Assembly (NCBI RefSeq): GCF_020524905.1 | Contig: NZ_JAIVKI010000019.1 | Span: forward strand, 1-64,000 | Source of the DNA: Microbulbifer variabilis | GTDB lineage: Bacteria; Pseudomonadota; Gammaproteobacteria; Pseudomonadales; Cellvibrionaceae | DNA: 64,000 nt | Reading direction: 5' to 3' | Shown here: positions 8,157-16,774 of the stretch, piece by piece | Numbering within the stretch: position 1 is the first letter of the stretch | How the letters are laid out: the number at the start of each line of letters is the position of its first letter | The notes under the pieces: generated by a model | What the model was told of the DNA's origin: nothing | The model's database searches: none | Seen by the model: only the letters and a program-made list of their open reading frames with translations | Position numbers and translations under genes: made by a program

Positions 8157-9791
8157 TCAAGCCTCTGGTGTTAGCAATTGACCACTTAAAATCAATTCTT
8201 CAATTTTTTTACTGAGCCTGTCATAAGTAAAAGGTTTTTGAATGCAGTCGAGCACACCATCGGCGATAACCTCCTGAACTTTACTGTCGACACTAAAACC
8301 GGTGGAGAGTAATGCTTTTACATTGGGGTTGATACGTCGCAAGAAGGCGAATAATTCCTGGCCATCCATGCCCGGCATAATCATATCGAGGATTATCAGG
8401 TCCACTTGTTCGTAATGTTGTCGGTAATAAGTGATAGCCTGCTCCGCAGACGCGAAAGTGTTCACTTTGTGGCCATTCATTTCGAAGAGCGTTTTTGAAT
8501 AGCTTCGGACAATAGCCTCATCATCCACCACCATAATGCGAAGCTGGCGATTGGCAGATAGGGATTCGGCCTGATTTTGTTGTTTGCTTGTCTTCGCCTC
8601 AGCAATCGGTAAGTACAGGTTAAAAGTGCTACCCTTTCCCTCAATGCTGTGGCACTGAATAGCGCCTTTATGTAAATGGATGGTGCCATGCACTGCAGCA
8701 AGACCCAGTCCGGCACCCCGGCCACATTCCTTGGTGGTGAAGAAAGGCTCAAAAATTCTGCGGCGCACCTCGGGGGGCATACCGGTTCCGCTATCGTGAA
8801 TAGTGATGAGCAGATAATGTCCTGGATGCACTTCAAAATCAGCAATAGTAGTAGTCCTTTCAAAGGTGATATTGCTGCTGGAAAAACGCAAAATACCTCC
8901 GCCCGGCATGGCATCCTTGGCGTTGATACCGATATTTAATAATGCGCTCTTTAGCTGGGCCGGGTCACCTACTACATGAGGCCGGCCAGCTTCTAGTTGC
9001 TGCTCGATACGAATACGCCGGTCAATGGTACGCTCAAGCATGGCACAGACATCGCGGGTAATTTCATGGGTATTGCAATCTTTTAGCTGGTAATTGCCTT
9101 TGCGGGCAAAAGTTAGCAGCTGCTTGGTCAGCTCAGCCGCATGGCGTGCAGTGGTGAGGATATGGTTGGTGTACTCGCTGATTCGGGGATCTTCAGCAAT
9201 TTGCTGAATAACCTCAGCATAGCCGCTGATCCCGTGGATCATATTGTTGAAGTCATGGGCGATACCGCCGGCTAACTCGCCGATGGCTTGCATTTTCTGA
9301 GCCTGGCGCAACTCTTCTTCCAATAAGCGCTGCTTGGTGATATCTGTACCGATACTAAGAATACCAGTGGGGCTGCCATTCTCGTCAGAAAGGATTTTAT
9401 TGGTCCAGGCAATCCAAACTCTTTTGCCGGATTTGGTGATGTTCTCGTTAATATTGTAGCGGTGTTCCTGCGGGTGATCACAAACGTGTTGGATGAGTTG
9501 ACGTAGGTCCCGGCCACTAGATTCGCTGGCGGGTACTATGGTTCCTATCAGGTGTCGGCCAATGATTTCTGCCTCAGAGTAGCCAAAAAGCTGCTGGGCA
9601 TACTCATTAAATGAGGTGACTTTCCCATGTCTATCGCAGCGCATAATAATGGAGTTCGCATGCTCAACCAGTTCGCGATAGCGTTCTTCGCTTTTGCGCA
9701 GGGCTTCGTATACCTGCTGGGAGTCCCGATTTTGGCTGCCAGTGACAATGGGGGATGAGGGGAATACCGGCAAGCGGTTCTCTTTGATCAC
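8157..9791 (-). CDS. PAS-domain hybrid sensor histidine kinase with C-terminal receiver
   Basis: 544 residues. One PAS domain (about 30-150: [29 protein letters not shown]), followed by a dimerisation/phosphoacceptor segment [20 protein letters not shown] with the phospho-His near residue 178. Next comes an HATPase_c domain (N-box [15 protein letters not shown] boxes [10 protein letters not shown] and [11 protein letters not shown]), then a receiver domain with the DD pair VVDDE and phospho-Asp in [13 protein letters not shown] near residue 468. No membrane segment, so it is a soluble sensor. No cognate response regulator or HPt is adjacent, so it probably passes phosphate to a distant partner. 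Convergent with the Yjf operon. Confidence 0.9.
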   Translation of the reverse strand: MIKENRLPVFPSSPIVTGSQNRDSQQVYEALRKSEERYRELVEHANSIIMRCDRHGKVTSFNEYAQQLFGYSEAEIIGRHLIGTIVPASESSGRDLRQLIQHVCDHPQEHRYNINENITKSGKRVWIAWTNKILSDENGSPTGILSIGTDITKQRLLEEELRQAQKMQAIGELAGGIAHDFNNMIHGISGYAEVIQQIAEDPRISEYTNHILTTARHAAELTKQLLTFARKGNYQLKDCNTHEITRDVCAMLERTIDRRIRIEQQLEAGRPHVVGDPAQLKSALLNIGINAKDAMPGGGILRFSSSNITFERTTTIADFEVHPGHYLLITIHDSGTGMPPEVRRRIFEPFFTTKECGRGAGLGLAAVHGTIHLHKGAIQCHSIEGKGSTFNLYLPIAEAKTSKQQNQAESLSANRQLRIMVVDDEAIVRSYSKTLFEMNGHKVNTFASAEQAITYYRQHYEQVDLIILDMIMPGMDGQELFAFLRRINPNVKALLSTGFSVDSKVQEVIADGVLDCIQKPFTYDRLSKKIEELILSGQLLTPEA

Positions 9792-10108
9792 CTATTCTCC
9801 TCCGGAATTATTATTGAGTATTTTTTCACCAGAAATTGCATCATGTGGAAACAAAAAAGTATATAGGGAACCCATAGGTTTTTTGATCAGGTTTGCAGTC
9901 TTTGCTGACAGGCCGTGATTTATAAACCCTTTTGTAATTGTGTGTTTATACAAATGTGATGTGTATCCAACTGCCGTGTTAAGCGAAGCGCTGGTATTTT
10001 TCTTAATTTTTCCTCTTTAAAAGCAAACTTTTCTTTTTTAAACAGTGGCTATAGCCAGGCAACCTGATAGCATTCACCGCCATCTTGAAGACCATTGGAT
10101 AAATTACT
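9792..10108. other. Intergenic, divergent promoter region
   Basis: 317 bp of AT-rich DNA between the divergent kinase and amidohydrolase genes. It must hold both promoters. I see poly-T/poly-A runs around 10005-10045 but no unambiguous box pair or operator, and no coding signal. Confidence 0.5.
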
Positions 10109-11521
10109 ATGCAGCTGCACTCTCGATTTTTCGGGCGTGGCATCGCGGCTTTGCTTTGTGCCTCGCTGTTGGTGTCCGCCTGTGGTGAGAAGAAAGCCGG
10201 GGGTGAGCAGAGATCCCCGGATTTTGCTCGCCTGGATACTTTCCCATCAACTTACTCCGTCACTCAGTCCCGGCCGGTACTGATTCAGGGCGCCACCTTG
10301 CTTACCGGTACCGGCGAGCAACTGGAGAACACTGACCTCTTATTGAAAGGTGGAAAAATTGCCCAGATCGGTCAAGAGCTCAAGGCCCCCAAGGATGCTC
10401 TGGTAGTTAATGGCAAAGGTAAGTGGGTGACCCCAGGCATTATCGATGTGCACTCCCACCTGGGAGATTACCCGGCTCCCTCCATTGAGTCTTCCCAGGA
10501 TGGCAATGAGATGACATCGCCCAATACCGCGCAGGTTTGGGTTGAACATTCCGTGTGGACCCAGGACCCACAGTTTCCTCTAGCCCTGGCCGGTGGCGTA
10601 ACCACGCTGCAGATATTACCCGGCTCTGCCAATCTGTTTGGCGGGCGCAGTGTGACTCTGAAAAATGTGCCGGGTCGCAGCGTACAGGATATGAAATTTC
10701 CCGGTGCGCCCTATGGCCTGAAGATGGCCTGTGGCGAAAACCCCAAGCGAGTTTATGGAACCAAAGGCACAGCCCCTTCAACCCGAATGGGGAATGTGGC
10801 CGGCTACCGCAACGCCTGGATCGAGGCCAGCAATTACAAGAAAAAGTGGGAAGACTTTTTAGAGAAGGGTGGAGAAGAACCTGAGCGCGATCTCGGCCTC
10901 GAGACCCTGGCAGGCGTTCTGAATGGCGATATCCTGGTACACAATCACTGCTATCGCGGTGAGGAAATGGCGGTGATGATGGATATTGCCAAGGAGTTTG
11001 ATTTCCAGATCTCCACTTTCCACCATGCGGTAGAGGCTTACAAAGTGGCCGACCTATTGGCTGAAAACAATGTTTGTGCGGCGATGTGGGCCGATTGGTG
11101 GGGCTTTAAGCACGAAGCCTTTGATATGACGGAGGCGAATATTGCTATCGTTGATCAGGCCAAGGCCTGTGCCATGATCCACTCTGATTCCGGCATTGGC
11201 GTACAGCACCTGAATGAGGAAGTCGCAAAAGCGATGACTGCTGGCCAGCGCGCTGGTTTCGATATTCAGCCAAAAGATGCGGTTGCCTGGATGACCTCTA
11301 ACCCCGCTAAGGCGTTGGGCATTGAAGCGCAAACTGGCAGCCTCGAGAAGGGCAAAATGGCCGATGTTGTGGTTTGGTCCGGCAATCCTTTCAGTGTTTA
11401 TACCCTTGTGGATCAAGTTTTTATTGATGGTGAACTGATGTACGACCGCTCCGATAAAAAGCGCCAACCGCGCAGTGATTTCGAATTGGGTATTATTGAT
11501 GCAGAGGGAGAGCGACTGTGA
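10109..11521 (+). CDS. Amidohydrolase-family lipoprotein (imidazolonepropionase/prolidase-like)
   Basis: 470 residues. A lipoprotein signal (ALLCASLLVSACGEKK) places it on the periplasmic side. Metal-dependent hydrolase of the amidohydrolase superfamily: HSH at residues 115-117 after ITPG-type strand IIDV, a further histidine pair VHNHC (278-280), HH near 305, and MIHSDSG with the catalytic Asp near 360. The C-terminal NPAKALGIEAQTGSLEKGKMADVV motif is the conserved end of this superfamily. The substrate is unknown; cyclic dipeptides or peptide derivatives are plausible. It overlaps the next gene by 4 nt (GTGA), so the two paralogues are translated together and may form a hetero-oligomer. Confidence 0.85.
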   Translation: MQLHSRFFGRGIAALLCASLLVSACGEKKAGGEQRSPDFARLDTFPSTYSVTQSRPVLIQGATLLTGTGEQLENTDLLLKGGKIAQIGQELKAPKDALVVNGKGKWVTPGIIDVHSHLGDYPAPSIESSQDGNEMTSPNTAQVWVEHSVWTQDPQFPLALAGGVTTLQILPGSANLFGGRSVTLKNVPGRSVQDMKFPGAPYGLKMACGENPKRVYGTKGTAPSTRMGNVAGYRNAWIEASNYKKKWEDFLEKGGEEPERDLGLETLAGVLNGDILVHNHCYRGEEMAVMMDIAKEFDFQISTFHHAVEAYKVADLLAENNVCAAMWADWWGFKHEAFDMTEANIAIVDQAKACAMIHSDSGIGVQHLNEEVAKAMTAGQRAGFDIQPKDAVAWMTSNPAKALGIEAQTGSLEKGKMADVVVWSGNPFSVYTLVDQVFIDGELMYDRSDKKRQPRSDFELGIIDAEGERL

Positions 11522-12819
11522 AAAAGATAGCGGTATTCTATGCGCTGGTCCTGGGGGTGCTGACCGCAGGAGCCCAGGCGGAGAGCATCCTGATCAAGGG
11601 AGGCAAGGTGCATACTCTGGCCGATATGGGTTCCCTGGAATCTGCCGATGTATTGGTTGTCGATGGCAAAGTGGAGCAGGTGGCTCCTGCTCTTGATGTT
11701 TCGGCTGATAGAGTCATTGATGCTAAAGGCAAGGTGGTAACGCCTGGCGTCATTGCACCTATTTCTGAGCTGGGATTGGTGGAAATCAGTGCAGCAAGTG
11801 GCACTAATGACAATGCGGTAACTGGGGAAAGTATCGGTAGTGCGTTTAATCCTGTGCCCGCGTACAACCCCAAATCTACCCTGATTCCTTTCAACCGGGC
11901 CGGTGGTGTTACCAGCGCGGTGGTCTTTCCAGCTATCAGCACCTGGGATGAAGCTGCGGTAGCGGCCCAGAGAGTATTCGCCGGGCGTGGATTTGCCATC
12001 AAGCTCAATGGCGAGTTCAATAGCGTTGAGGCTAAAGACGTTGCCCAGAAGGCCTACTTGGGTGAGACCGGTGCCCAGCTAGCAGGTGGCAGCCGTGCGA
12101 ATGCCTACGCCAAAGTTGAAAATGCGCTGAGCGAGGCTAAAGAGTACCGGGACAACCGCGCGGCTATTCGCCGAGGAGAGTGGCGTGAGCTGAATTACAG
12201 CCTCGCAGATCTGGAAGCCTTGCAGCCGGTGATTAATGGTACCGAACCTCTGCTGATCACGGCTGATCGCGCCAGCGATATTCTTGCGGTTATCGAACTA
12301 GCCAAGGCCTTCGATGTGAAGCTAGTGCTGCTCGGGGCGGCTGAGGGCTGGATGGTAGCCGACCAGCTGGCTCAGGCCCAGGTGCCTGTTGTGATTGATG
12401 CAATCAACAACCTGCCCATTTCCTTCTCCAGCCTTGGTGCGCGTCTGGATAACGCCGCTTTGTTAACCAAGGCTGGTGTGAAAGTGGCTATTAGTGGCCC
12501 TGACTATGTCTCTACCCATAACGTGTACCTCTCACGTCAATCGGCTGGCAATGCTGTTGCCCACGGATTGCCCTATGAGGAGGCGCTGAAGTCAATCAGC
12601 ACTAATGTGGCAGATATCTTCCGCCTCAGCGGTGGTACCCTGGAGAAGGGTGCCACCGCTGATATCGTGGTTTGGAGTGGCGATCCACTGGAAGTGACTA
12701 GTTATCCAGAGCAGGTGCTAATCGAAGGTGAACCACAATCTTTGGTTACCCGATCTACTCGTCTGCGCGATCGTCACCTGAAGCCTGCCAAGGGCCACGA
12801 CTTTGGCTATCGCAACTAA
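11518..12819 (+). CDS. Amidohydrolase paralogue lacking the metal-binding HxH
   Basis: 433 residues with a cleavable signal peptide (MKKIAVFYALVLGVLTAGAQA). The fold is recognisable from the N-terminal strand motif ILIKGGKVHTLADMG and the C-terminal GTLEKGATADIVVWSGDP. Where the superfamily has HxH after TPGVID, this protein reads TPGVIAPISELG (about residues 75-86), so the first metal ligands are absent. The later His and Asp ligands are also not evident. It is probably a catalytically silent partner of the upstream enzyme or uses a different chemistry. The GTG start lies inside the preceding stop region. The closest relatives I recall are also found as adjacent pairs. Confidence 0.8.
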   Translation: MKKIAVFYALVLGVLTAGAQAESILIKGGKVHTLADMGSLESADVLVVDGKVEQVAPALDVSADRVIDAKGKVVTPGVIAPISELGLVEISAASGTNDNAVTGESIGSAFNPVPAYNPKSTLIPFNRAGGVTSAVVFPAISTWDEAAVAAQRVFAGRGFAIKLNGEFNSVEAKDVAQKAYLGETGAQLAGGSRANAYAKVENALSEAKEYRDNRAAIRRGEWRELNYSLADLEALQPVINGTEPLLITADRASDILAVIELAKAFDVKLVLLGAAEGWMVADQLAQAQVPVVIDAINNLPISFSSLGARLDNAALLTKAGVKVAISGPDYVSTHNVYLSRQSAGNAVAHGLPYEEALKSISTNVADIFRLSGGTLEKGATADIVVWSGDPLEVTSYPEQVLIEGEPQSLVTRSTRLRDRHLKPAKGHDFGYRN

Positions 12820-12848
12820 CTCGCTGCAAGTGGCTGGCTATTAAATAG

Positions 12849-12873
12849 AGAGCGGGCTAAGCCCGCTCTTTTA
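12849..12873 (+). terminator. Intrinsic terminator of the amidohydrolase operon
   Basis: AGAGCGGGC (12849-12857), TAA loop, GCCCGCTCT (12861-12869) followed by TTTATT; 29 nt after the second amidohydrolase stop. Confidence 0.9.
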
Positions 12874-12989
12874 TTGCCTGATGAAAAATGAACAAAAAGG
12901 TCCAGTCTCCTGCTTAGCATTGGTTTGGTGAGCTGAAGGAGATTAGATATATATTTACTTCCCGTATTAATAAGAAAAAGGAAAGGGCC

Positions 12990-13385
12990 ATGGTGAATAT
13001 TACAGCGCTGTATGCGAGCCTCTGCGCAATCCTGATTATCTACCTGGCGGGCCGCGTGGTTCAGTTTCGTCGTGCCAAGCGGGTGGGTATCGGTACTGGC
13101 GATGATCGTTATAATGAGATTCGTGTACGTGTGCATGGGAATGCCGTCGAATATACACCCATCGCGCTGTTGCTTCTGCTGCTTGCGGAGCTGGGGGGAT
13201 TGCCCGGTTTGTGGTTGCATGTTTTTGGAATAGCATTTTTGCTATCCCGAATTCTTCATGCTTATGGACTGACTGCAGGTAAGGGCGGCACCCATACTGG
13301 GCGCTTTTGGGGTACATTGATCAGTTGGCTGGTGATACTCGCCCTTGCGGTGATCAATATCGTGATTTCGGTAAAATCTTTGTAA
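12990..13385 (+). CDS. MAPEG-family membrane protein
   Basis: 131 residues with four hydrophobic segments (about 5-22, 55-75, 78-96, 108-128). It carries the MAPEG signature around residues 28-58: RAKRVGIGTGDD, then RVHGNAVEYTPIALLLLLLAE. This family includes microsomal glutathione S-transferases and leukotriene-synthesis proteins; most bacterial members are uncharacterised and probably bind glutathione in the inner membrane. AAGGAAAGGG precedes the ATG. It stands alone between two terminators. Confidence 0.85.
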   Translation: MVNITALYASLCAILIIYLAGRVVQFRRAKRVGIGTGDDRYNEIRVRVHGNAVEYTPIALLLLLLAELGGLPGLWLHVFGIAFLLSRILHAYGLTAGKGGTHTGRFWGTLISWLVILALAVINIVISVKSL

Positions 13386-13454
13386 AAGCAACTGCGGCAC
13401 AAGTGGGAATTCCAGATGTAAATCTCTGTTGATTTATGGTTGTTGCTTGATAAA

Positions 13455-13505
13455 AGGCTTCAGAAAATTTCTGAAGCCTAACAAAAAAGCCCGGTTGAGC
13501 CGGGC
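13455..13505 (-). terminator. Tandem hairpins downstream of yebG
   Basis: Read on the minus strand, GCCCGG/CCGGGC (13489-13505) is followed by TTTTTTG, a standard terminator for yebG. A second hairpin with 12-bp arms (AGGCTTCAGAAA and its complement, 13455-13479) then follows, with TTTTATC after it. The second one may also stop transcription arriving from the MAPEG gene. Confidence 0.7.
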
Positions 13506-13559
13506 AGAGTACAGGGATGAAACTTTAAAATTCTACTGAAAAATTTCTTCAGGTAGCTT

Positions 13560-13856
13560 TTACTGGTTCGCGGCAAAGGGGGTAACAGTTTCGTCTGAGG
13601 ACTCTTCGCTGTTATCCTCATCTTCCAGCAGAACTTCTGGTCTGCCTTTACAAGCTTTGGCCAGTGAATCGCGACGCTTGGCCAGCAGTAGGCCGATTTC
13701 CTCGCTCACCTGCTCATCAATGCCTTCAATACTGCGCTCAATCAGCGTGGTAATGTTGGCAGCAAGCTCCAGCATCTTATCGTGTTCTTCAGCATCTTTT
13801 TTGTTGTCGAACATAGCTCCGTCTCGATCGCATTTCCAAACAGCTACTACGGCCAT
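13560..13856 (-). CDS. yebG: YebG-family SOS-induced protein
   Basis: 98 residues, the usual YebG length. The beginning MAVVAVWKCDRDGAMFDNKKDAEEHDKMLE aligns well with E. coli YebG (MAVEVKYVVIREGEEKMSFTS..KKEADAYDKML). It is followed by the helical ALAKRRDSL region and an acidic C-terminal tail. YebG is DNA-damage induced and of unknown biochemical role. SOS control is supported directly by a near-consensus LexA box 59 bp upstream. GGGAGG lies 6 nt before the ATG. The CxxD pair WKCDRD near the start is typical of the marine gammaproteobacterial versions I recall. Confidence 0.85.
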   Translation of the reverse strand: MAVVAVWKCDRDGAMFDNKKDAEEHDKMLELAANITTLIERSIEGIDEQVSEEIGLLLAKRRDSLAKACKGRPEVLLEDEDNSEESSDETVTPFAANQ

Positions 13857-13914
13857 GATATGCCTCCCAATTGCCCTTCAGACATTCCAGTTTATTTGTA
13901 TGGCCATACGGTAA

Positions 13915-13930
13915 CTGTATAAATATTCAG
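13915..13930 (-). promoter_or_regulatory. LexA (SOS) box of yebG
   Basis: CTGAATATTTATACAG on the coding strand matches CTGT-N8-ACAG with one change in the left arm, and the AT-rich centre is typical. A perfect 12-bp palindrome GTATGGCCATAC lies between it and the gene at 13898-13909 and may be a second operator. Confidence 0.8.
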
Positions 13931-14040
13931 TGTCAATGGTGTCCGAGATCGAAGTGGCGGCTATTTAATTGCGTTCAAGAGAGTCACAATTGCGATGGCC
14001 TGTCCACGGGGACGTGTCACAACTGTCATAATGCACACCT

Positions 14041-14119
14041 GCAGCCGGATGTACCCCCCCAGGCATCCAAGGCTGCAAACTCCGCACTATACAGGCCCGT
14101 TTTCGGGCCTGCTTTTTTT
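14041..14119 (+). ncRNA. Candidate small RNA with two hairpins
   Basis: An extended -10-like TGTCATAAT (14026-14034) is followed about 7 nt later by GCAGCCGGATG. This pairs with CATCC-AA-GGCTGC (14064-14076) around a loop of seven consecutive C. A single-stranded linker (AAACTCCGCACTATA) leads to a strong terminator. No protein-coding gene on this strand could own that terminator. The layout (5' hairpin, linker, terminator, about 79 nt) fits a trans-acting small RNA, and a C-rich loop could pair with Shine-Dalgarno sequences. Expression is not proven by sequence alone. Confidence 0.55.
14092..14119 (+). terminator. Intrinsic terminator with no upstream gene
   Basis: CAGGCCCG, TTTT loop, CGGGCCTG, then CTTTTTTTA: a near-ideal Rho-independent terminator. 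It forms the 3' end of the candidate small RNA. Confidence 0.9.
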
Positions 14120-14189
14120 AGGCGCTGTTGACCGTTGATTGCGAGAGGTATGAGGCGAGCTTGGTGGCTAGCTAGGAAAGGGAAGCGAG

Positions 14190-14209
14190 TAAGAGGGCGC
14201 ACAGCGCCC
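14190..14209 (-). terminator. Possible terminator of the LysE/DUF924 pair
   Basis: GGGCGC/GCGCCC with a 3-nt loop 7 nt after the LysE stop on the minus strand, followed by TCTTAC. The stem is good but the T-run is poor. Confidence 0.4.
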
Positions 14210-14215
14210 CAACCA

Positions 14216-14833
14216 TTAAATAGTGAGTACCAGGCGTGCGGCCAGGCCAATCAGAAGTAAGCCAAACACCTGCTGGATACGGTGGCCGAGATGCTTGCTA
14301 ACCAGCTGGCGTTTGCGGCTGGCATGGACTGCCAGGGCAACAATGCAATACCAGAGAGTGTCCACTCCAGACACCATGGCAGCCATCCCCAGTTTGGTGG
14401 TGAGGGCCTGCTGTTCTGAGACGAACTGGCTGAATAGGGCGGTAAAGAATACTGCAATTTTGGGGTTAAAGAAGGCAACCCCAAAACCCTGAACGATTGA
14501 GCGGCGAACACTTAAGTGGGGAGCTTCCAACTGGTTGGCTCTCGAGCCGGGAGCCGGGGCTCTGAAAGCCTTCCAGCCCAGATATACCAACATAGCCGCG
14601 CCGCCCCATTGTAGGATGCTGAATAGCAGGGGGGAGCGGGTGATTAGGACCGCGAGACCGAAGGCAGTCAGAGCGGCGTAAATGGCGACCCCGGCTCCAT
14701 GGGCAATGGCACTGGCGAGGCCCTGCTGCAGGCCGGAGGCCGAGCAACGCAGTACGATTAACAGGCTAGGACCTGGTGACATGGCGCCGAGGGCGCAGAT
14801 ACCTGCAAGTGATAACCATCCAAGTAAATCCAT
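14216..14833 (-). CDS. LysE/RhtB-family amino-acid exporter
   Basis: 205 residues with six hydrophobic segments. The N-terminal family signature is GAMSPGPSLLIVLRCSASGL with GLASAIAHGAGVAIYA. These inner-membrane exporters release amino acids or their derivatives using the proton gradient; the substrate here cannot be told. The ATG at 14833 overlaps the stop of the upstream DUF924 gene by one base (TAATG), so the two are translationally coupled. Confidence 0.9.
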   Translation of the reverse strand: MDLLGWLSLAGICALGAMSPGPSLLIVLRCSASGLQQGLASAIAHGAGVAIYAALTAFGLAVLITRSPLLFSILQWGGAAMLVYLGWKAFRAPAPGSRANQLEAPHLSVRRSIVQGFGVAFFNPKIAVFFTALFSQFVSEQQALTTKLGMAAMVSGVDTLWYCIVALAVHASRKRQLVSKHLGHRIQQVFGLLLIGLAARLVLTI

Positions 14834-15438
14834 TATTTAAAGCCGCCCCCTTGTGCCAGCCAGTGCTTTTCTTTTTCAGTGGAATCGCGGCCTAAGGCCG
14901 CATTGCGATGCGGATAGCGACCAAACTGCTCGATAACCTTCTGGTGGGCCAGGGCATATCGGTAGTGGGTGGCGAGATAAGGGGCGATGGACTCATCATC
15001 CCCGTACTGCTTCTGCAACTGCGCGAAGTATGCCACGGAGCGCTGCTGGATTGAGTGTTTTTCGCTGTGCTCTAGGGGCATGCCGACAAAAATCTGCTGA
15101 AACAGCCCGAGCTTTTGCTGATCTCCCCGCTGCAGAATCGCCTCGCTGATTTCTAGAGCCAGGGCATCGCCATTGAAGGCGAGGTGAGTGCCGCGGTGGA
15201 TATTGCGGGCGAATTGATCGCACAGTAGCAATAGGGCCAGCTCACCCTCTAGGTTCTGGCGCCAGTGATCCAGCTTACCCTCTATGGCCATATTGGTGAT
15301 CTCAGCGAAATCTTCTGCCATTTGCCGGTCCAGTTTCGGATCTGCCGAAAACCACTGCTGTTTCAGCTCCTCGGTGGGGCGGTGATCCAAAGAGGGATCA
15401 CCAAACCAGAAGGTCAGTATTTCCTTAATACCAGGCAT
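14833..15438 (-). CDS. DUF924 family protein
   Basis: 201 residues from ATG 15438; the frame is open further upstream but lacks family sequence before MPGIKEILTFWFGD. Conserved DUF924 features: ILTFWFGDPSLDHRP, KQQWFSADPKLDRQM, LLLCDQFARNIHRGT, FVGMPLEHSE and YRYALAHQKVIEQFGRYPHRNA. All-helical, TPR-like cytosolic protein of unknown function. AGGAGCC precedes the start. It forms a two-gene unit with the LysE exporter. Confidence 0.85.
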   Translation of the reverse strand: MPGIKEILTFWFGDPSLDHRPTEELKQQWFSADPKLDRQMAEDFAEITNMAIEGKLDHWRQNLEGELALLLLCDQFARNIHRGTHLAFNGDALALEISEAILQRGDQQKLGLFQQIFVGMPLEHSEKHSIQQRSVAYFAQLQKQYGDDESIAPYLATHYRYALAHQKVIEQFGRYPHRNAALGRDSTEKEKHWLAQGGGFK

Positions 15439-15616
15439 CAATAGGCTCCTCAGCGATGATGGAACGATTATTGCGACATTTGTACTGGATGGTCCAGCTG
15501 GATAAGGAAGGGAGCCTTCCAAAGGAGGAATCAAAAAAATGTTTTTGCGCCTGCATCCAAAATCGTTTCTGGCCCCGTCATAGAGGTGTACAAGGAAAAG
15601 CGATCTGGAGGTCACA

Positions 15617-15901
15617 ATGTTTACTGCGGGATCATTTAAGAAGGTACAATTTTGCGCCGTACTGATATTGGCACTTGGCGGCATGCAGGCCGGTCAGGCC
15701 AAGGCGGCCGAGCTGGGATTCTCCGTGGATGATATTCATCGACAACTTACCGAGAAGACGGACCAGCACTTTTTGCAAAAGCTCAATGAGTGCAAAGCCG
15801 GTAGTGAGATTGAGGATGGCGAGGTGCGGATTGCTGAGGAGAGAGCTCCCCAAGGCGCCACCCCAGGGCCTTATAGTCGAGGCCGCATTACGGTTATGTA
15901 G
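15617..15901 (+). CDS. Small secreted hypothetical protein
   Basis: 94 residues. A convincing Shine-Dalgarno (CTGGAGGTCAC) precedes the ATG. A signal peptide ends near GGMQAGQAKAA (about residue 31), leaving a charged mature part of about 63 residues with a single cysteine. No family recognised. It is 65 nt upstream of the DUF6249/ECF sigma operon and on the same strand, so it may be its first gene. Confidence 0.55.
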   Translation: MFTAGSFKKVQFCAVLILALGGMQAGQAKAAELGFSVDDIHRQLTEKTDQHFLQKLNECKAGSEIEDGEVRIAEERAPQGATPGPYSRGRITVM

Positions 15902-15966
15902 CGTTATACGGTTTCCCCGAGCCGACGGTTTAACAGTACAAAAAGACAACGATTAGAGAGTAACTA

Positions 15967-16764
15967 ATGAGAGCGAGAAATTCACAATCCCTGCGGGTAG
16001 TTACCTGTTGGTTGGCAGCACTGGCAGCAACTTTTGCCGCTATGGGCAGCTGGGCGCAGGATGGTAACAACTCTTTCCCCGAGCCACCAAAGCCACCAGC
16101 CATGGAAAGTGAGGCACCCAAACCAGATTCACGTGTACGTATCCTGCGTGATGAAAAGGGTGTGCTTACGATCAAAACCGAGGGAGAGGATGGTGAGCGC
16201 AGCGAAGTCCAAGTGGACCTGGGGGCGGAATTCGGTGGCCCCTTGAGTCAGCGCATTATAGAAAAGCTTGAACGCAAGGGCATTCTCGATGAGCGCGGGC
16301 AGGTGGTTGAAGAAGCCCTCGACGGTGTACCTGATAATGTCCAAATCGGTCTGACTCAAAAATACGGCTCTCCATCCAGGCATTGGGAGGAGGCTGATAG
16401 TGATGCAAGCTTCGATGTGACGATTTTGCCGATAATCGCTCTTCTTTGTGTGTTCGGTATGCCGGTACTGATTGTGTGGCTGGTAACCCGCAACAGCTAC
16501 CGCAAGAAGCAGCTGGTGATGGAAAACATCAATCGCATGGTGGCAGAAGGTCGTGATGTGCCGTCGGAAATGCTCGATATGCTGGAAGGCAACACTCCCA
16601 ACAATCCCGCAGACAGAGGCTTTACGCTGATTGCGGTAGGGGCTGCGGTGTTTATCTGGCTTTCTGCTCTGGCTGGGGTAGGGGTAGGTAGCCTGGGATT
16701 GATCCCGCTGTTTATCGGCCTGGCCCGCTTTATCAACTGGAAGCTCGATAACAAGCAGGCGTAA
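15967..16764 (+). CDS. DUF6249-like membrane protein of the ECF sigma operon
   Basis: 265 residues. Signal peptide or N-terminal anchor (RVVTCWLAALAATFAAMGSWAQ), a periplasmic Pro-rich and acidic stretch, then three hydrophobic segments in the C-terminal half (about 155-178, 215-238, 240-255). Between these lies the cytosolic segment NSYRKKQLVMENINRMVAEGRDVPSEML that marks DUF6249 proteins. Such genes often sit next to ECF sigma factors, as here (10-nt gap to the sigma gene). A sensing or sequestering role is inferred from that context only. Confidence 0.65.
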   Translation: MRARNSQSLRVVTCWLAALAATFAAMGSWAQDGNNSFPEPPKPPAMESEAPKPDSRVRILRDEKGVLTIKTEGEDGERSEVQVDLGAEFGGPLSQRIIEKLERKGILDERGQVVEEALDGVPDNVQIGLTQKYGSPSRHWEEADSDASFDVTILPIIALLCVFGMPVLIVWLVTRNSYRKKQLVMENINRMVAEGRDVPSEMLDMLEGNTPNNPADRGFTLIAVGAAVFIWLSALAGVGVGSLGLIPLFIGLARFINWKLDNKQA

Positions 16765-16774
16765 GGACCGGAAT

